From the NCBI GenBank assembly GCA_034687125.1, contig JAQGBZ010000259.1:1-64000 (forward strand): a DNA stretch of 64,000 bases, given 5' to 3'. Below the pieces are notes generated by a model. The model was not told the DNA's origin and ran no database searches. It saw nothing but the letters and a program-made list of their open reading frames with translations. The position numbers and the translations under genes were made by a program. Origin of the DNA: Neelides folsomi. Its lineage: Eukaryota > Arthropoda > Collembola > Neelipleona > Neelidae. The number at the start of each line of letters is the position of its first letter. Positions within the stretch are counted from its first letter, which is position 1. This document shows, piece after piece, positions 1-13,305 of this stretch.

Positions 1-23
1 GGATAAGGTTTGAAGTCATTTGA

Positions 24-768
24 ATGTTTCATAATCTCAATAAATTCTATATCCCCAATCAATTTACTGGTAGTTTACATAAATGTCCAATTTGTTACAA
101 ATCATTTTCTCAATCGGGGAATTTAAATCTACATACAAAAGTTCACAGGGGTGAAAAACCACACAAATGTAAAAGTTGTAACAAATCATTTCCTCGGTTG
201 GGAAAAAATAGACATAATGAAATTCATATTAGTGATCTCTCTTTTAATTCTAAATTGAATAAATCATCTTAAGGTACAAAGAGGTTTAAAAATTACTCTT
301 GCTAAAAACAAACTATTCAATTTCAACAACAATGAATCCCTTCATCAAGAGAAAATTAAAACACCATTAAGAAAAAATATTTCTCAAGATTTATTGAACA
401 AAAATCACTCAAAGTCAAAATATAATTCCTTCGTTGGTTTTTCAACTCACAATCAGCTCATCTATAAACTCACCTTGTAAGTAATTATTATGTAATAAAT
501 TAATTATTGCAAATTTATTACATTATAACAAATATTAAAACAAAGGAATGATATCCAAATGAGGCAGAAAAGTGATGTTTTTAACTGCCCAAAAACAAAA
601 ACTTTGTTTATTGGTATATGAAAATGCTTCAATTTTGTTTTGGTCCATTTTTCCATTTATAGAATTTGAACCTTATACATGATATTTTTTATTTGTATTT
701 TCAGAAATCCCGAGGTTTATGCAGCATGTCAAATATCAAGATTTATCGACCCAATACAATTACAATAA
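24..768 (+). pseudogene. C2H2 zinc-finger fragment with downstream exon, frame broken
   Basis: Positions 24-272 encode two C2H2 fingers. The first is regular (CPICYKSFSQSGNLNLHTKVH) with an RGEKPH linker; the second has abnormal spacing before its histidines and the frame stops at 270-272. From 259 a frame shifted by one base stays open to a strong donor (GTAAGT at 477) and joins in phase to an exon at 705-768 that ends in TAA. The two parts may be one gene with a single-base error or an old break. The 5' end lies outside the window or is lost, so function cannot be judged beyond nucleic-acid binding by the fingers. Confidence 0.5.
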
Positions 769-1331
769 ATTGTAAGTACAATTGTAGTATGTATCTAACT
801 CGAGTAAATCTGTATATCTTTACTTATAAATAAAGTACATAGTTTATACTTAATGCATTCACATTTAGCTTCTTTAATCTTCGTTATTAATTTGTTTTTT
901 GTAAAAATAATTTACTAATAAATAAGGATTAATTCAAAATGTTTGAATAATTTTGATCATTTGCAATTAGTAATATATGTTACATAGAAAATAAACTTAT
1001 ACATGTAGTTATATATAGATTAAATGATTAATTAGTGAAATCATATGTAATGAATATACTGAAATGCGAATTGAAATAATATAAAGCAATTATATGTAAT
1101 TATAATATACCTTATGTAGGATATATGTATGTATTTATTCATAAGTATAACACACGAAGAGAACACATTTAATATACTATAATGAAATAATAATAACAAT
1201 AATCTATGTTTATATTTGATTTGAAAAGTAATTGAAAAAACTGGAAAATGAAATTAACATTTCGTAGACATAATATATTTAATAATACAAAAAACATCGT
1301 TGTTCGAGAAATCACTGAAAGCATTTGAACC
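769..1331. other. Spacer, no gene seen
   Basis: AT-rich sequence between the zinc-finger fragment and the 3' end of OSTF1. It probably holds the 3' UTRs; nothing else is recognisable. Confidence 0.5.
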
Positions 1332-2541
1332 TCAATCGTCTTCATCTGAATTTTCCAAATAATCTTCACTTCCATTAATTTGTTCGCTCATTGCAGCGTC
1401 ATATAAAAGTTTCTTCACAGTTTGATCTGTCGCCAATTGAAAAGGAATTTCTCCGTCTTTGTTCTTTAAAGTTGGATTTCCACCGGCTTCAAGAAGCGCC
1501 TCAACCACTTCAATTGAATTCTTTCTCGCACCCAAATGTAAAGGAGTTTCTCCCATTTTGTTCTAAAATATTTTAAATATTAGTTAACAAATTTATTGTT
1601 TATAATTATAATTTCTTGAATAAATACAATATGGCAATTTAAATTGTTTTTCTAAATTCATTCTAAAATTATTTTATAAATTCATTCTTTAAATATTTTA
1701 ATTAAACGATCGTACTTGGGCATTTGTGAATTTGGACGAATCTTGTGTTCGACTAGCGGCTTTAACAATTTCAGTTAAACAATCCACATGGGCAGTTCGG
1801 GCAGCCCAATGAAGTGGAGAATTCCCAGCAGCGTCCAAACCAGTTGGACTCACACCGTTGGTCAAACAATCAAGGAGGAAATTGACATTTCCACGACGGG
1901 CGGCTTCGTGCACGGCGTTGTTCACACGTTCACTTTTAAGCTCGACTAAATATTGAACAAATTAAGAATATAAATTTTAATCGTGAATGATAAAGGTAAT
2001 ATCTTATTAATTATGTGAAGAAGTTATTTAATTAATTAATATGCTTACCGTAATTAGAAGGAATCAATCCAGATTTGGTTCCACATCTGGCTTTCCACCA
2101 ACAATTCTCACCAACCCCTAAGTCTTCTGTGACATACAAAAGGTCACCCTCACTAAAACTTAATTCGTCTTCCTATAGAGAATCCAAAATATAATTTTTT
2201 GTTAATTAATACTCTATAATATTATTTTGTTTTAACTGTGTGCAATACCTGTAGGGCTGTATAATTGTAAAGAGCTCTCACAACAATCACTTGACCTGCA
2301 ATTGTATTTAAATTAAAATTATTAATAATTGACTCCTTTTATTTAGTAATAATTTAATAATAAATGTAATTATAAAAAGATCAACAAAAATCGTTTAAAT
2401 TTTTAAATGGTAGGTACTTCGGAAGAAATGGGAAAATTGCGACATTTAAGTTTAGGCAGATAGTTTGTGAGAAAGTAAAGGAAAATCCTTAAAATTGTTA
2501 CCCGGTTTTGGACCGATTTTCGGTGGCGGCGGTCGAGCCAT
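1332..2541 (-). CDS. OSTF1: Osteoclast-stimulating factor 1-like (SH3 + ankyrin adaptor)
   Basis: Five exons in phase: 2541-2502, 2295-2249, 2172-2049, 1945-1716 and 1562-1332, giving 223 residues; human OSTF1 is about 214. A proline-rich start (MARPPPPKIGPKPG) leads into an SH3 domain at about residues 15-70 (ALYNY, then DELSFSEGD, the WW pair and GLIPSNY). Three ankyrin repeats follow (NAVHEAARRG, SPLHWAAR, TPLHLGAR), then an acidic tail (NSDEDD). The family are cytoplasmic adaptors that bind proline-rich partners, including Src-type kinases. The gene is head-to-head with the neugrin gene. Identification rests on domain order and motif identity and is firm. Confidence 0.93.
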
Positions 2542-2602
2542 TTGTCTCCTCTGATGTCTCTTCTAACTCGTCAATGTTTTTCACTTAATTGGATTGCGGT
2601 CA
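2542..2602. promoter_or_regulatory. Bidirectional promoter between OSTF1 and neugrin
   Basis: Only 61 bp separate the two divergent start codons, so both 5' UTRs and core promoters must overlap or lie within the neighbouring first exons or introns. No TATA box is evident, as is usual for housekeeping pairs. Confidence 0.55.
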
Positions 2603-4544
2603 ATGGGAGTTTGGACCTCGTACGACGACTTGCAGTTCGAGCAGCTAAAGGGGAGGAAAGTGAGTCAAAATCCCGTCTGATTAAAATACTTCCACGAATC
2701 AAGTGAATATTAGTACTCTTATACCTAAAACACCATTTAGTCTCTGAGTCATAAAAATCTTAATTGTGGTTTACTTCCCAACTATATAAACTCATAAAGT
2801 TTTACTTTTTTATGATAATTAACTGCTGTAAAATGCGGTTTTGGACTTATAAACAGATAAATAATATTGAAAATAATGTCATCGGCGATTTATAGCAATA
2901 TTTGTGCGTATAATGATTTCTATGTTTTCATATTCATTTCATACACTGTGCTTTAGACAAAAATTTATTCGGAGTTTACCATCATACAAAATGTTTAATC
3001 AATATTATAATTCGTGGTTTAATTATTATCAACAAGTACAAGTATAATTTAATTACTATCATTTTTAATTTAATTACAATTATTTTATTTCCAGTGACAA
3101 AGAAGGAGAAATTTAGAAAAGTTGATTCAATTCGAATGAAAGGAATAAAAGAACGCCAAAAAGCAGAATACATCGAAAAACAACATAAATGTTTAGATGA
3201 AATGAAGCAACTTCCAGATCCAGGAGTTCTTGAAATCGATCCGGCAAATATCGACGTAGCTTATGATGAACATGAAAGGTAACTATATATTTTTAAAACA
3301 ACTCATTCTTAATATAAAAAATCATTATAATTAAATTAAATGCCAATGAACTTTCCAAATGCTAATTTGTTCTTTAATTCCTCAGAGAAAAAGAATCCAT
3401 GAAGAGAAGATTCAGCCGAGAGAAAATGACCAGAAAACACTACAAAGAAAATCTTCCTCCCAAAGAACTCAATTTCTTAACGTACGGAGAAAAAGAAGAA
3501 ATTCGGTATTTGGTGGGAAATGATCCTTTGGTCCACACACCTGAAACTCTCTCAAAGTCATTCCCAATCTCTTCAGAAGGAATTGAAAAACTCTTAACTT
3601 CATCTTTCCGTGCATATTGCCAGGAAGAAGTTGAGTCCCATGATGAAAAAGTTTTCGAAAGGGTTGAAGCAATCAGAAGTGGAAAAATCCCAATAAATGC
3701 CGAATTAAAAGCCAAATTAGAAATTCGCTTAAGACTTCCATACAAGAAAAGCGCAATGTCGAGAGAAATTACTGTGAAGGAACCGCCAGGAGAATTCCAA
3801 TCAATTGTCATTGAAGCCATCAATAAAGAAAAATCAAATTATAATCAATCTAATCAATTTAATCGGGATAATAAAACTGGGGATGATCGTCGTTCTAATA
3901 AATACAATCGCGATGGGGATAATTGCCATCGACATGATGATGACGACGAAGGGGTGTCAAACGCATTGAAACAATTAGGAATTTCCCCTCAAGCCAAAAT
4001 GACTTTGAGTGAATTTGAAGATGTTTTGCGGCCGAATAAAAACGACAGGAAAGCTAATTTAGTTCTTGATTATTTGCTTACGATGAAGGCGAAGGAGACC
4101 AAAGGAGAACTTAAAGATTTGGACAAAACTGAAGATGAAAATTTGAAAGAAAAGGAAAAGAATTTGGATTTTAAGAAAGTTATCAAATTCAAAGCGACGG
4201 AAAAAAAAATTCTTCAGGATACTGAGATAATCAAAGAGAATTTTAATCCGATGGCGATAGAAAAACGAAGAGCACAAGTAAAATTAAATAAACTTTACAA
4301 TAAATATTGTTTATATTTACAATCCTTATATTTACAAAATAACTAACTTTTTAAATACATCACAAATGAGCTAATTGGATTTTGTATTTTATAGGACTTT
4401 GAAAAAGAATATTCAGCTAAGGAGAAAGAAGAATCTTCACAAGTGCAACAAATGCTCAAAAGCCAAAAAGTGAAAACTGATCTTGTCCGAATTGGAAAAT
4501 CTTATTACAACGACAAGGGAGAATTCCTTTATAAAGTTTTCTAG
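2603..4544 (+). CDS. NGRN: Neugrin-like mitochondrial protein
   Basis: Likely four exons: 2603-2659, 3103-3278, 3386-4277 and 4395-4544, 424 residues. The core region LTYGEKEEIRYLVGNDP, then WTPE-like HTPETLSKSFPISSEGIEKLL, matches the neugrin family, and the end (SYYNDKGEFLYKVF) matches its C-terminal motif. Vertebrate neugrin acts in the mitochondrial 16S rRNA pseudouridylation module. The middle is a long charged, low-complexity Lys/Glu/Asp insert with an Asn/Arg-rich run, which makes it longer than vertebrate homologues. The first exon is the least certain part: joining at AG 3101-3102 keeps frame, whereas the more obvious CAG at 3092-3094 does not. The start at 2603 is inferred from the good donor GTGAGT at 2660. 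Confidence 0.82.
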
Positions 4545-4997
4545 TTTTATTTTATTTTGTAATTAACTCTTTAATTATTAATTATAGTCAGACATTCATT
4601 TTATTATAACATTTTTAGACATTCTTTCATATACTTATTAAGTAGTTGTTGTTAATTGTTATTAATTATTTAATAAATATGAAGAGTTATATGTTCAAAA
4701 ATATCTTTATGAATCATGGTATTTTTCGAAGTTGTAATAAATGGAGTTTATCGATTGCATTTAAAAACATTTTTATTAAATATATATTCTTTACATACAG
4801 AGACGGGATTCACTGGCTCTTCTGTATCTTAAGCTTATATTGGGATTGGAAGGCCTCATTCATAATTATTAAAGTTTCGAGTATAAAAATCGCAGTCTAT
4901 CAGCATTCAACTTCCTTACAAATTTTAAATTAAAAAGGAGGGGAAGGGATGAACGTAGTTTGTTTGTAGTTGGAGTGAAATAAAATAGGCAAGTAAA

Positions 4998-6416
4998 TCA
5001 TGACACCGGAAGCTGGTCAATCGGAATGAAGAATTTGAAATCATCCGGGAACAATTGTTCGGCCTTTGGATACATCAATTTGTAAGATTGTCGAATAGTC
5101 ACATCGGCAACTCCAGCGACGTCACCAATCTCCTTTTGACTCTTCTTCAGCTCAGAAGCCTAAAAGATAATTAAAAATTAACTTCTCATTATTCCCATTT
5201 TTAACTAATAATGTTAATATCATAATGAGAATAATGACTTATCGTTATTTCCCAATTAAGTTAATTTTGTATTTGTATTATTAATTTATTAATTACCTGC
5301 GATGCCATATAAATTGCAGCAGCAGCAACTGAAATCGGCGAACGTCCAGGCACAATGTCGAGCTCAACAGCAGCACGGGCAATGGCTGTAGCAGCTTTTT
5401 GAACCGTATTGGGCAGCCCCAGATTTGCACAGAACCTAGACATGAAATCCCCAGTTGTGATGAGATCCACGGAAGTGTCCAGCGCCTTCAGGATCAACTT
5501 GAAGCAGCGGCCTATCTCCTTCTTGCTGATCTTCGACACGGCACAAATCTCCTTGAACGTTCGCGGAACTCCTTCCTGACGGCATGCAATGTAGAGACAC
5601 GCAGAGGCGATCGCATCGTTGCTTCGTCCCTTCAAATTCTTTCCATCATGGACCATCTCAATTAAAAATAAAAGTTGTTAAATATCGCCCATTAACTAAC
5701 ATTTATTACTTATCCTAAAACAATAACTAGATTTAATAATTATTAGTTTATTAGTAATAAAATTAATAATTATAAGTAGTTAAATCATTAGTTTATTAGT
5801 AATTAAATTAATAATTATGAAGTTATTTGATGAGAATTAATTCCACCTTGAACAAATTGTTCGACCTGTCCACAATCGTCTTTGGCAAATTGATCCTATC
5901 AGCCATTTGTGTAATTTCTTTAAAAGCGTTGATGAGAGCTCGGTCGGCAGAGGAAATGGTCCGACGATTTTGGTATTTTGCGACTCCAAACTCATCAAAT
6001 GCAGCGTCCCCTCGACCACCGCCGATCATCGTAGACAAATCAGAGCCATTGAGAAGCGGATTCTCAGGCCCACCAACACGAGAAGGATCAGCATTGGCCT
6101 TCTCGTTGCTAAATGTCCGCCATTCAGACCCGACATCTATCACACTGGAAAATGATAAAATTAAATTAAATTAAATCTTAATCTTAATCTCTTAATTTAA
6201 ACAATGGTTAATTGCATTAATAATCAATATAAGTATAGTTGTAAGCTTGTAAGTTTAATTTTTATCGCATCAGCTGATTTTAATTTTAGTTTACCGATCT
6301 CCGACGACAAGACCACATTCAGAACATATTTGGTCACCAGCCCTGTAGTCCTCAATGAGGTTCGCATCTGGATGCTCAGCACAGAAAACACCAGTGTGGT
6401 CCACTTTAGAGGCCAT
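4998..6416 (-). CDS. GTF2B: Transcription initiation factor IIB
   Basis: Four exons in phase: 6416-6295, 6144-5847, 5656-5297 and 5159-4998, giving 313 residues; human TFIIB has 316. The N-terminal zinc ribbon is complete ([18 protein letters not shown]), followed by the B-finger/linker ([10 protein letters not shown]). The two cyclin folds contain near-invariant stretches such as [20 protein letters not shown] and [23 protein letters not shown] bridges TBP on the promoter and RNA polymerase II in the nucleus. It is convergent with neugrin, with about 450 bp between stops, and divergent from TUBGCP5. It looks intact and under strong constraint. Confidence 0.97.
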
Positions 6417-7441
6417 GACTCTATTTAACACAAATTAACCAAAATTAGCCAAAAGTATTAAATATCGCACTTTCTATTTTACACATCACATTGCTTCCTA
6501 TTCTAATAATTTGTTTTAATAATTCGTTTGAAATTAATTAAAGCTTAGAGTTTTAGATGGGTTAAAGCTCAATGGCAATTTATGAAATTGAAGGTTGACC
6601 TACTGAGATTCCTCGAATTGAAAAGACCACGTTCTTAGAAATATAATCGAAAGTGGAGAAATGGGTCGAAGTGGCTAAATATCAAATTGCGGTGGTTTAA
6701 TGGTTAACTAAATGAGTTTAATTACGTATTTAACCCAAAGGTGAATATTTAATATTGAAATAATGAATCATGGAATTGGAAGAGGATGGCGGAAATGGAA
6801 AATGAAACCGAGGGATTTGTAACAAAGGGATTGAATTGAGCAATTTGATTTGATCTATTAATGCGAATTGTGTTGTAATTGTAGGTGGCAAAGTAAGCCA
6901 ATTTACTCTAGTGAAGTTGAAGAGATTGCGGAAGTGCGGAAGGAATTGACAATGCTCTTGATTGATCGCCGCACTGTAATTGCAAATCTTCACGTTCACA
7001 CTTCAATTAGCGAATTGCGAAAAACCTTTTGGGATTTCTCCTGGCCGATTTTCGCTCCCCTTGCCCTTGCGACTTCAAAAGGAGATCCGTTGAGTTGACA
7101 TCTAGGAACCAAAGGGTTGAACCAATTGAACTTGGAGCCAAAATCTCATCCAAATGTCTCAAGTCACCTCAATTTACACTTTCCATTTTATTTCCATTCA
7201 TTCTTCAACAACTTTTAATTTTATTATTTAAATATCTTTAACTTTTAAATATCTTTTACTTTAAGTTTCTCAACTTTTTAATTCTTACGATTATTAAATT
7301 AATGAACTTTAAACAAAGTTTGTTAATTTATTGAAGTGTGAAGAATAGATTAATTGCTTTGGCATTGTGGGAATGCGAAAATGTGATATTTAACATTCCG
7401 GTTATGATAATTTACTGTATTTAAAAGTTAATTCATATAAT
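6417..7441. other. Divergent intergenic region TFIIB / TUBGCP5
   Basis: About 1 kb, less AT-biased than other spacers and with several short open frames on both strands that match no family I know. It probably holds two promoters and 5' UTR exons. I see no supported coding gene. Confidence 0.45.
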
Positions 7442-10400
7442 ATGATCTCTTCGACCTCTTCATTGTTTTCGAAGAGGAAGGCTGAAGAAGAAGCAGATGC
7501 GGCCATTAAGAACCAACATGATGTAACTAATAATTAACTATGCAATATTAACATTGATAAGGTTTATCATTCAATTTTGACAATTTTTAATAATCAGTAA
7601 TTTCCAATAATAATGTTAAATATAATCTTTTGTTTTATAGCTTACTTCAGTATGTCGACACTTGCTGAAGAAAAAGCCTGAAATTCTCCGATGCGGCCAC
7701 GAGCTTTGGCTCAACGAAACAAAAATCAATGAGGACTTGGACGGGATGGAACTTAAACTTCGAATTCACGGATACGATGATCGGGCATCGAGGTTTAAAT
7801 ATCTTCGGCACATCTTGAAGCTTAAATGGAAAGATAAGGTAAATTGAAGAATTAATAATTTTAAATAAAATTATTACATCTTAAATGAATATTTGTTAGG
7901 AAAAGTTACTTTAATTTAACTTTAGAATTAATGCTATTACCTCAGTATAACATTGAAAAAGTTAGTTATTATTTATTGGTCATAATTGCGTTAATAAAAT
8001 GAATTTTAAAATTAACAGAGCAACAGCTACATTGCCCTCATGAAGTTCTTAACCGAGATGAGCACGAATCCAACAGGAGTTGTGAAGTTGGATCTCGGCA
8101 ACCAAAGCTTTTCTCCTCTTCCTGACATTTCCTTTGACGAGGAAGCGGAAGATCACGCCAAAGCCTTGAAAGAACTTGCGGAGGAACTCAAAGAGGAACA
8201 AACATTCCCAGCATCTTATTCTTCAGATAGCGAATTGAGCGTAAGCCATTTCTTACTTCGTTTAAGTTTAAATGACATAAGAACTTGACAAAATGTTTAA
8301 ATTACTATTTCAATACGAAATTTGATGAAGAAAATCAAGATTTAATATTTAAATAAGGTTTATCGATACTAATTGAATAAATGAATTTGTTTATAGGATT
8401 GGGGAGAAAGCGATGAAGAATCAAAAGTGGAATTCTTTTATCAAATGCGAAATCTTGAAGAATCTAGAATGCGTCAATCGTCTTCACTTAATGATCTCGC
8501 TAAAGCTGCAAATGGTAGAAATGATTTAATATATTCTTAATTTCAATAATTCATAATTGTAATGGATCAGTTAATATTAATATTGGTCCGTTGGCATATT
8601 TAAAAGTTCATTTCAATAACATTGAATTCAAAATCGCAATTTATGTCTGATTCTGATGAAATGTTCAAATTTAATTTTAGTTCTCGAGGAGAAGATGAAA
8701 CAACGTGATATTTATTGGGCCATGCAGAGTGTCAAAGGGCAGAATTACATTGATCGGAATGTGAAGAAATTGAAGATTTTTCCTTTAACTCGTCAATCTG
8801 TCATTTCAAATTACACAAATCTTCATATGAATTTTGGTTCTTATTGGTAAATTCATTAATTTATTTATTTTCAATCATTTTATCTTAATGAATAATTAAG
8901 ATTTTAATAATTTCACTTTTTTAATTCCTACTTAATTATTCATAATCATCAAATATTCGTTTAAATCTTTCATTAAGTTGTTTGCCTTCTGACGTTTTGA
9001 TTTATTTTTTTATAAAACTAGGGAATGGAAAAACGGATGCCGTGATGAGACAAAAATCATCAGCGAACGCGATGTAATCAAAGAATTTTTCTGGCAAATG
9101 TCTTCACCCGACCCGTCCAATTCAATAATCTTCAACCCCGACTGGTCATTGAATTCTTCTCTAATGGTTGGAAGTTTAAGCAAAAAACCATTCCATGCAT
9201 TTCTCTCAAAATGGGCTTACAAATTAAAGTTTTTATCAAAAATTCTAAAATTCGCCCATCATGTGACCGATCCATTGGTTAACAAAGGAGTTCCTTCAGC
9301 TCTTCGCTGCTACGGGAAAGGAATTTTGAATCTTCATACAAATTTCACATCAACCATTATTGAATTAGAACAAAGTTTTGAAATTGAATATATTGAATAT
9401 TTCAATTTCTACGAGGGCCGTGACAAGTTCAAATCTCATCCCCATTGCCACACATTGAGTCAAGTGGAACTCAGATTGGGTCAAGTTTTCAATAAATTGA
9501 ACCTCTTGGAGCGTCTTCATTCCCAAGGTGTTCGAGATGGAGACTCCCCGTCTTTTGCCACATTGAGGCTTCTGGCGACAATCGAAGAAAGATTTCATTT
9601 GGAAGGGAGGAAGGAAGATCAAGCTGTTTGCATTTACCTTTACACGCTCACTCTAAATGGGTTCTTGGACGAGTTGGGGGAATTGTTAAGGAATTTGGAT
9701 TGGAAAAACAATTCTTTATTTTTTAAAAGGTAAAATTAATAAATCAGCTTTAAAAATAATAAATCCCAATTTTCTAGTTTTAATAATTAATTCATTCTAA
9801 TTTACTAATTTAAATAATAAATTCACTGTAGTTACCTAGTTTTTATAATTAATTAATAAATTGTAATTTATTATTTTAAAGTATTAATTTTTGTATTTTA
9901 GGAAGGAAGAAATGGGTGTATCAGATTTAAACTATTGGACCGATGGGATCACAATCGAGAATTACGAAAAAGATTTATTTTTCAATATCTCTGCTCCCAC
10001 ATGGCTCCACAACATCGTCCCACATCTTCTTACTCTCCTCAAAACTGTAGAAATCCTCAAAGAAGAAAACAAAGAGGAAATTCCTTCACTTCGCCAATCG
10101 ACCAAAATCCTTGAACTTTTCCTCTCCAATTATTATTCAAATTACTCGTCCAATTTGGATTCTTCTCTTTCGGCCGAATTCTCCCAGTTGCAAATCCTTG
10201 ATGATTTTGATGAACTTGAAGCTCATTTCGACTATGTTGGCTTATTGGATGAACATTGTTTTGTCCGTGGAGCTTTTTCATCAACTGCTTTTGCTAAATC
10301 GGAACCAGTGAAGAAGAAATGGTGGGAGGTTGAGGATTTTCTCTCCCTTTCGGAATTCCCACTTCTTTTTCCGCCATTTGCATTTGGGAGGATTTTGGAA

Positions 10401-11836
10401 ACAGAAGTTTCCTTTTTGGCCGAAGCTGGGAAAAGAGGAATGAGGGATTTGTTCATTTTACATCGTGTGGAGGAATCGATGAGGATTGTGAGGGAAATTG
10501 TGTTTGGGAGTCGGGAACATTTTTCGAAATCCGTCTTTGCTTTGACTTCCAAATATGAAAGAAAACATATTCCGGTAATTGACCCGATCTGACCTTTTAC
10601 ATTTGAAATCATTTGGAATAGTAAATTTAATTTAAAAAAATTAAAATAATGGTAATTTACAATTTATAAATTCATTTTAACGATTGAATTTTTATAAATG
10701 CTTAAATTGACATTAAATTAATGTTATTCTCTTTAACTTCCTCTTTTGTATTATTAGGACATTGAAGGAATTGTTTCGTTGGGATATCAAAAACTACTAA
10801 ATGATTCTTATCCAGAAGAAGAACGTGAAGGTTTTGTTGTTCGATTGGAAATGAAGGGAACTTCTTTTCATTTGAATCTTCTTCCTCATTTCCCGCTTAA
10901 CATGATTCTATCTCCGCCGGTTATTGAAAGCTATTTGTTCGTTGCGGGACAAATTGAAAGGATTAGAAGATGTGTTTGGCTTCTTAATGATCTCCCAATT
11001 AAAAGTAAGCTCGATAATTTTTAAAATCATTGATTGTTTCAAAATGTATGCCATTGGTATTAATTTAATTAATTATTTAATTTAGGAGTCGTCGTTGAAA
11101 AAGGAACACCAGAAAATCGAGTTTTGATCTTTCGATTTTCCCTTTTGCAATTTTGTTCCTCTTTGAGATTGTACATTATGCTGAAAGTGTTCACGAAGGA
11201 TCTCAGCCTTGACTTTGGGGCCAAAGATACTCTCGATCTCGATGCTATTCTTAAAGGTGAAACTTTTATTTCTTTAACAAATAATTTAATAGTAAATAAT
11301 AGTAAATGTTCTTGTTCTCCTTTCTAAATATTATAAACTAAATATGATTTTACTTTCAGATCATTCTGCGTATCTCAATTCAATTGAGACGAAGTTATTG
11401 AGGTGTAAAGTCATCGATAAGATTGTCATCAGCAAGGTCCATAAATCATTATTCACATTATTATCTTTTTAATCGACAATTAAGTTTTTATTTGTTATGA
11501 GATTTAAGGGAAATATTTCTAATTTCTAATTTTCTACACTTTTGGTAGATTACGGAGTTGAGTCATGGACTTTGCAATAATTGGTTTAAGGGGACCACAG
11601 AGAAGAATCTTATAAGCATGGAATCAACTCTTCTCAAATGTTGGAACATCATGGTTGAATTCTCAAGAGATATTTATTCACCCGAATGTAAGTTTTTCAT
11701 ATTTTAATTTTGATTATTAATTTACAGGCAATGTCATTTCTTTATTGATTCGTAACTTAAAAGTTTCATTCTTTGTTTAGTCAATGAATTGTCGCAGTAT
11801 TTTGGACCTCCGCCCGATCACCTTCGAAGTTACTAG
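7442..11836 (+). CDS. TUBGCP5: Gamma-tubulin complex component 5-like
   Basis: Twelve exons join in phase: 7442-7522, 7641-7838, 8019-8240, 8397-8514, 8681-8846, 9022-9729, 9902-10574, 10758-11004, 11086-11256, 11360-11436, 11549-11687 and 11781-11836. The product is 951 residues; human GCP5 is about 1020. The Spc97/Spc98 (GRIP1) part spans roughly residues 250-560. The second half carries DEHCFVRGAFSST with WWEVEDF, then the GRIP2 helix bundle (FPLNMILSPPVIESYLFVAG). GCP5 is a gamma-tubulin ring complex subunit that nucleates microtubules at centrosomes. GCP6 is the main alternative; length and the absence of long internal repeats favour GCP5. The first exon is short and a further upstream exon cannot be excluded. 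Confidence 0.85.
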
Positions 11837-12241
11837 TTCAAACAACACGCCGTGTTTAATTAAGGAACTTTATTGATAATATTTCATTCCCATTTCATTC
11901 CAAGTATTGTTATAATATACGCTTATTTAAATCCACCATTCTATTACTTAATTAACAAATTTACTTTTATTTATATACATACTACTATTTACCTTAGTGA
12001 ATTCGATTTATTAATATTATTAGCCATTAAAAATTATTTATTATTAAGATCATTTTATAAGATCAAGAAAACATTTTATACTATACATTTGAAACTTATC
12101 GTTAGTTTTTACCTTCCAAAGCAAATCAACGCATTCCGTAAAATAAATTTCTAAATTTAAAGTCAAATCTCTATGGTTAAATCATTCAAAAAACATTTTC
12201 ATAATTCCATTATTGTAATTTAAAATTCAATTTGCTTAAAA
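11837..12241. other. Spacer between TUBGCP5 and MYCBP-like gene
   Basis: About 400 bp of AT-rich sequence with no supported gene. It probably contains the TUBGCP5 3' end and the MYCBP-like promoter, both genes being on the same strand. Confidence 0.45.
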
Positions 12242-12838
12242 ATGAGTCGTGAGAAAGAAGTTAAAGAAATCCTCGACGGAGTTCAGCGGGCCCTTGTGTG
12301 TCTTTACGAAGAAGATGAAAAGCCTGACAATCCCATTGAATACGTCGCCAATCTTCTAGGAGCAACTTTGCCAACAGCGGAAGCCTTGTCCAAAGATGTT
12401 GAAGAAAAACAGCAACTAAGAATCAAGGTATTTCCTAATTAAACTCTTAATTAATAATTTATTTATATTTATCAATTGTTCAAATCAGATAATCAAATGC
12501 TTGATTTAAGTAAATGTTTTATAGTAACGTAAATAAGGGTATATTATCTAATTAAATAATTAATTATTCTAATTCTATTTCAGATTGCTGAAGCCGAGAT
12601 CGAGCGCGACAGACTCCATCATGAAATGTCCTTATTGACCTCCCCGAAGACGAAAAAGGGAGATGAAGATGGGAAAGTGGAGGACGCGAAGTGTGTGTAT
12701 CCAGGAGGAGCTTTTCCTAAACAGTCGCCGATTGTTCCTCCAGTGGAGAAGAAGCCGCTTGAAAGAATCTGCATCAAGAAAGTGGAAGACAAGGAGATGG
12801 GAGAAGATGGATATGGGTTGTATGATTTAGGTGAATAA
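12242..12838 (+). CDS. MYCBP: c-Myc-binding protein (AMY-1)-like
   Basis: Two exons, 12242-12427 and 12584-12838, 146 residues. The first half carries the MYCBP signature: LYEEDEKPDN followed by a hydrophobic helix and LLGA, matching vertebrate LYEEPEKPNS...HHLGA. A coiled-coil helix follows across the splice junction (VEEKQQLRIK then IAEAEIERDRLHHEM). The C-terminal 65 residues are a proline/lysine-rich tail absent from the 103-residue human protein. Family members bind the Myc N-terminus and AKAP/ciliary scaffolds. Identity is likely from the motif; the tail could be lineage-specific. Confidence 0.75.
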
Positions 12839-13305
12839 AATACGATTTTATTAATTAATTGCAATTGGAAAAATTTCATTGATTTTCTGTAACTCATTTT
12901 CAAGAATTTACAAAATTTGTATGGGGCATAATATGTAGAATACAGAATATGATTGGATGGTTGAGAGTTGAGACATTTTAAAATTCATATTTGCTTTATT
13001 CTTTTTATAAGTTTAAATAATTTACGATTAATTTAATATCTGCTTCATACATTACATACCTACACATTATAGAAGTTATCAAAATTTATTAATTATATAT
13101 AATTAAATAGATGCCTTTAACGTCATCATATTATCATTACATATACCAAATCTGGGAATGTCTGATTACTATAATACTTAAATGTTAAATTATTAAATAT
13201 ATACGACTTTATAAGGTGAAGATGTGAGAATTTTAAATCAAAATATAATTACAGGTATAAATGTACAAAGTACAATATTATGAAATTTACGCATATGGTA
13301 ATATG

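Noticed and set aside
4646-4933. Plus-strand frame after neugrin
   Set aside because: Low-complexity AT-coded frame in the convergent 3' spacer, without homology.
5399-6174. Plus-strand open frames across the TFIIB exons
   Set aside because: They are antisense shadows of a highly conserved coding sequence and match no family.
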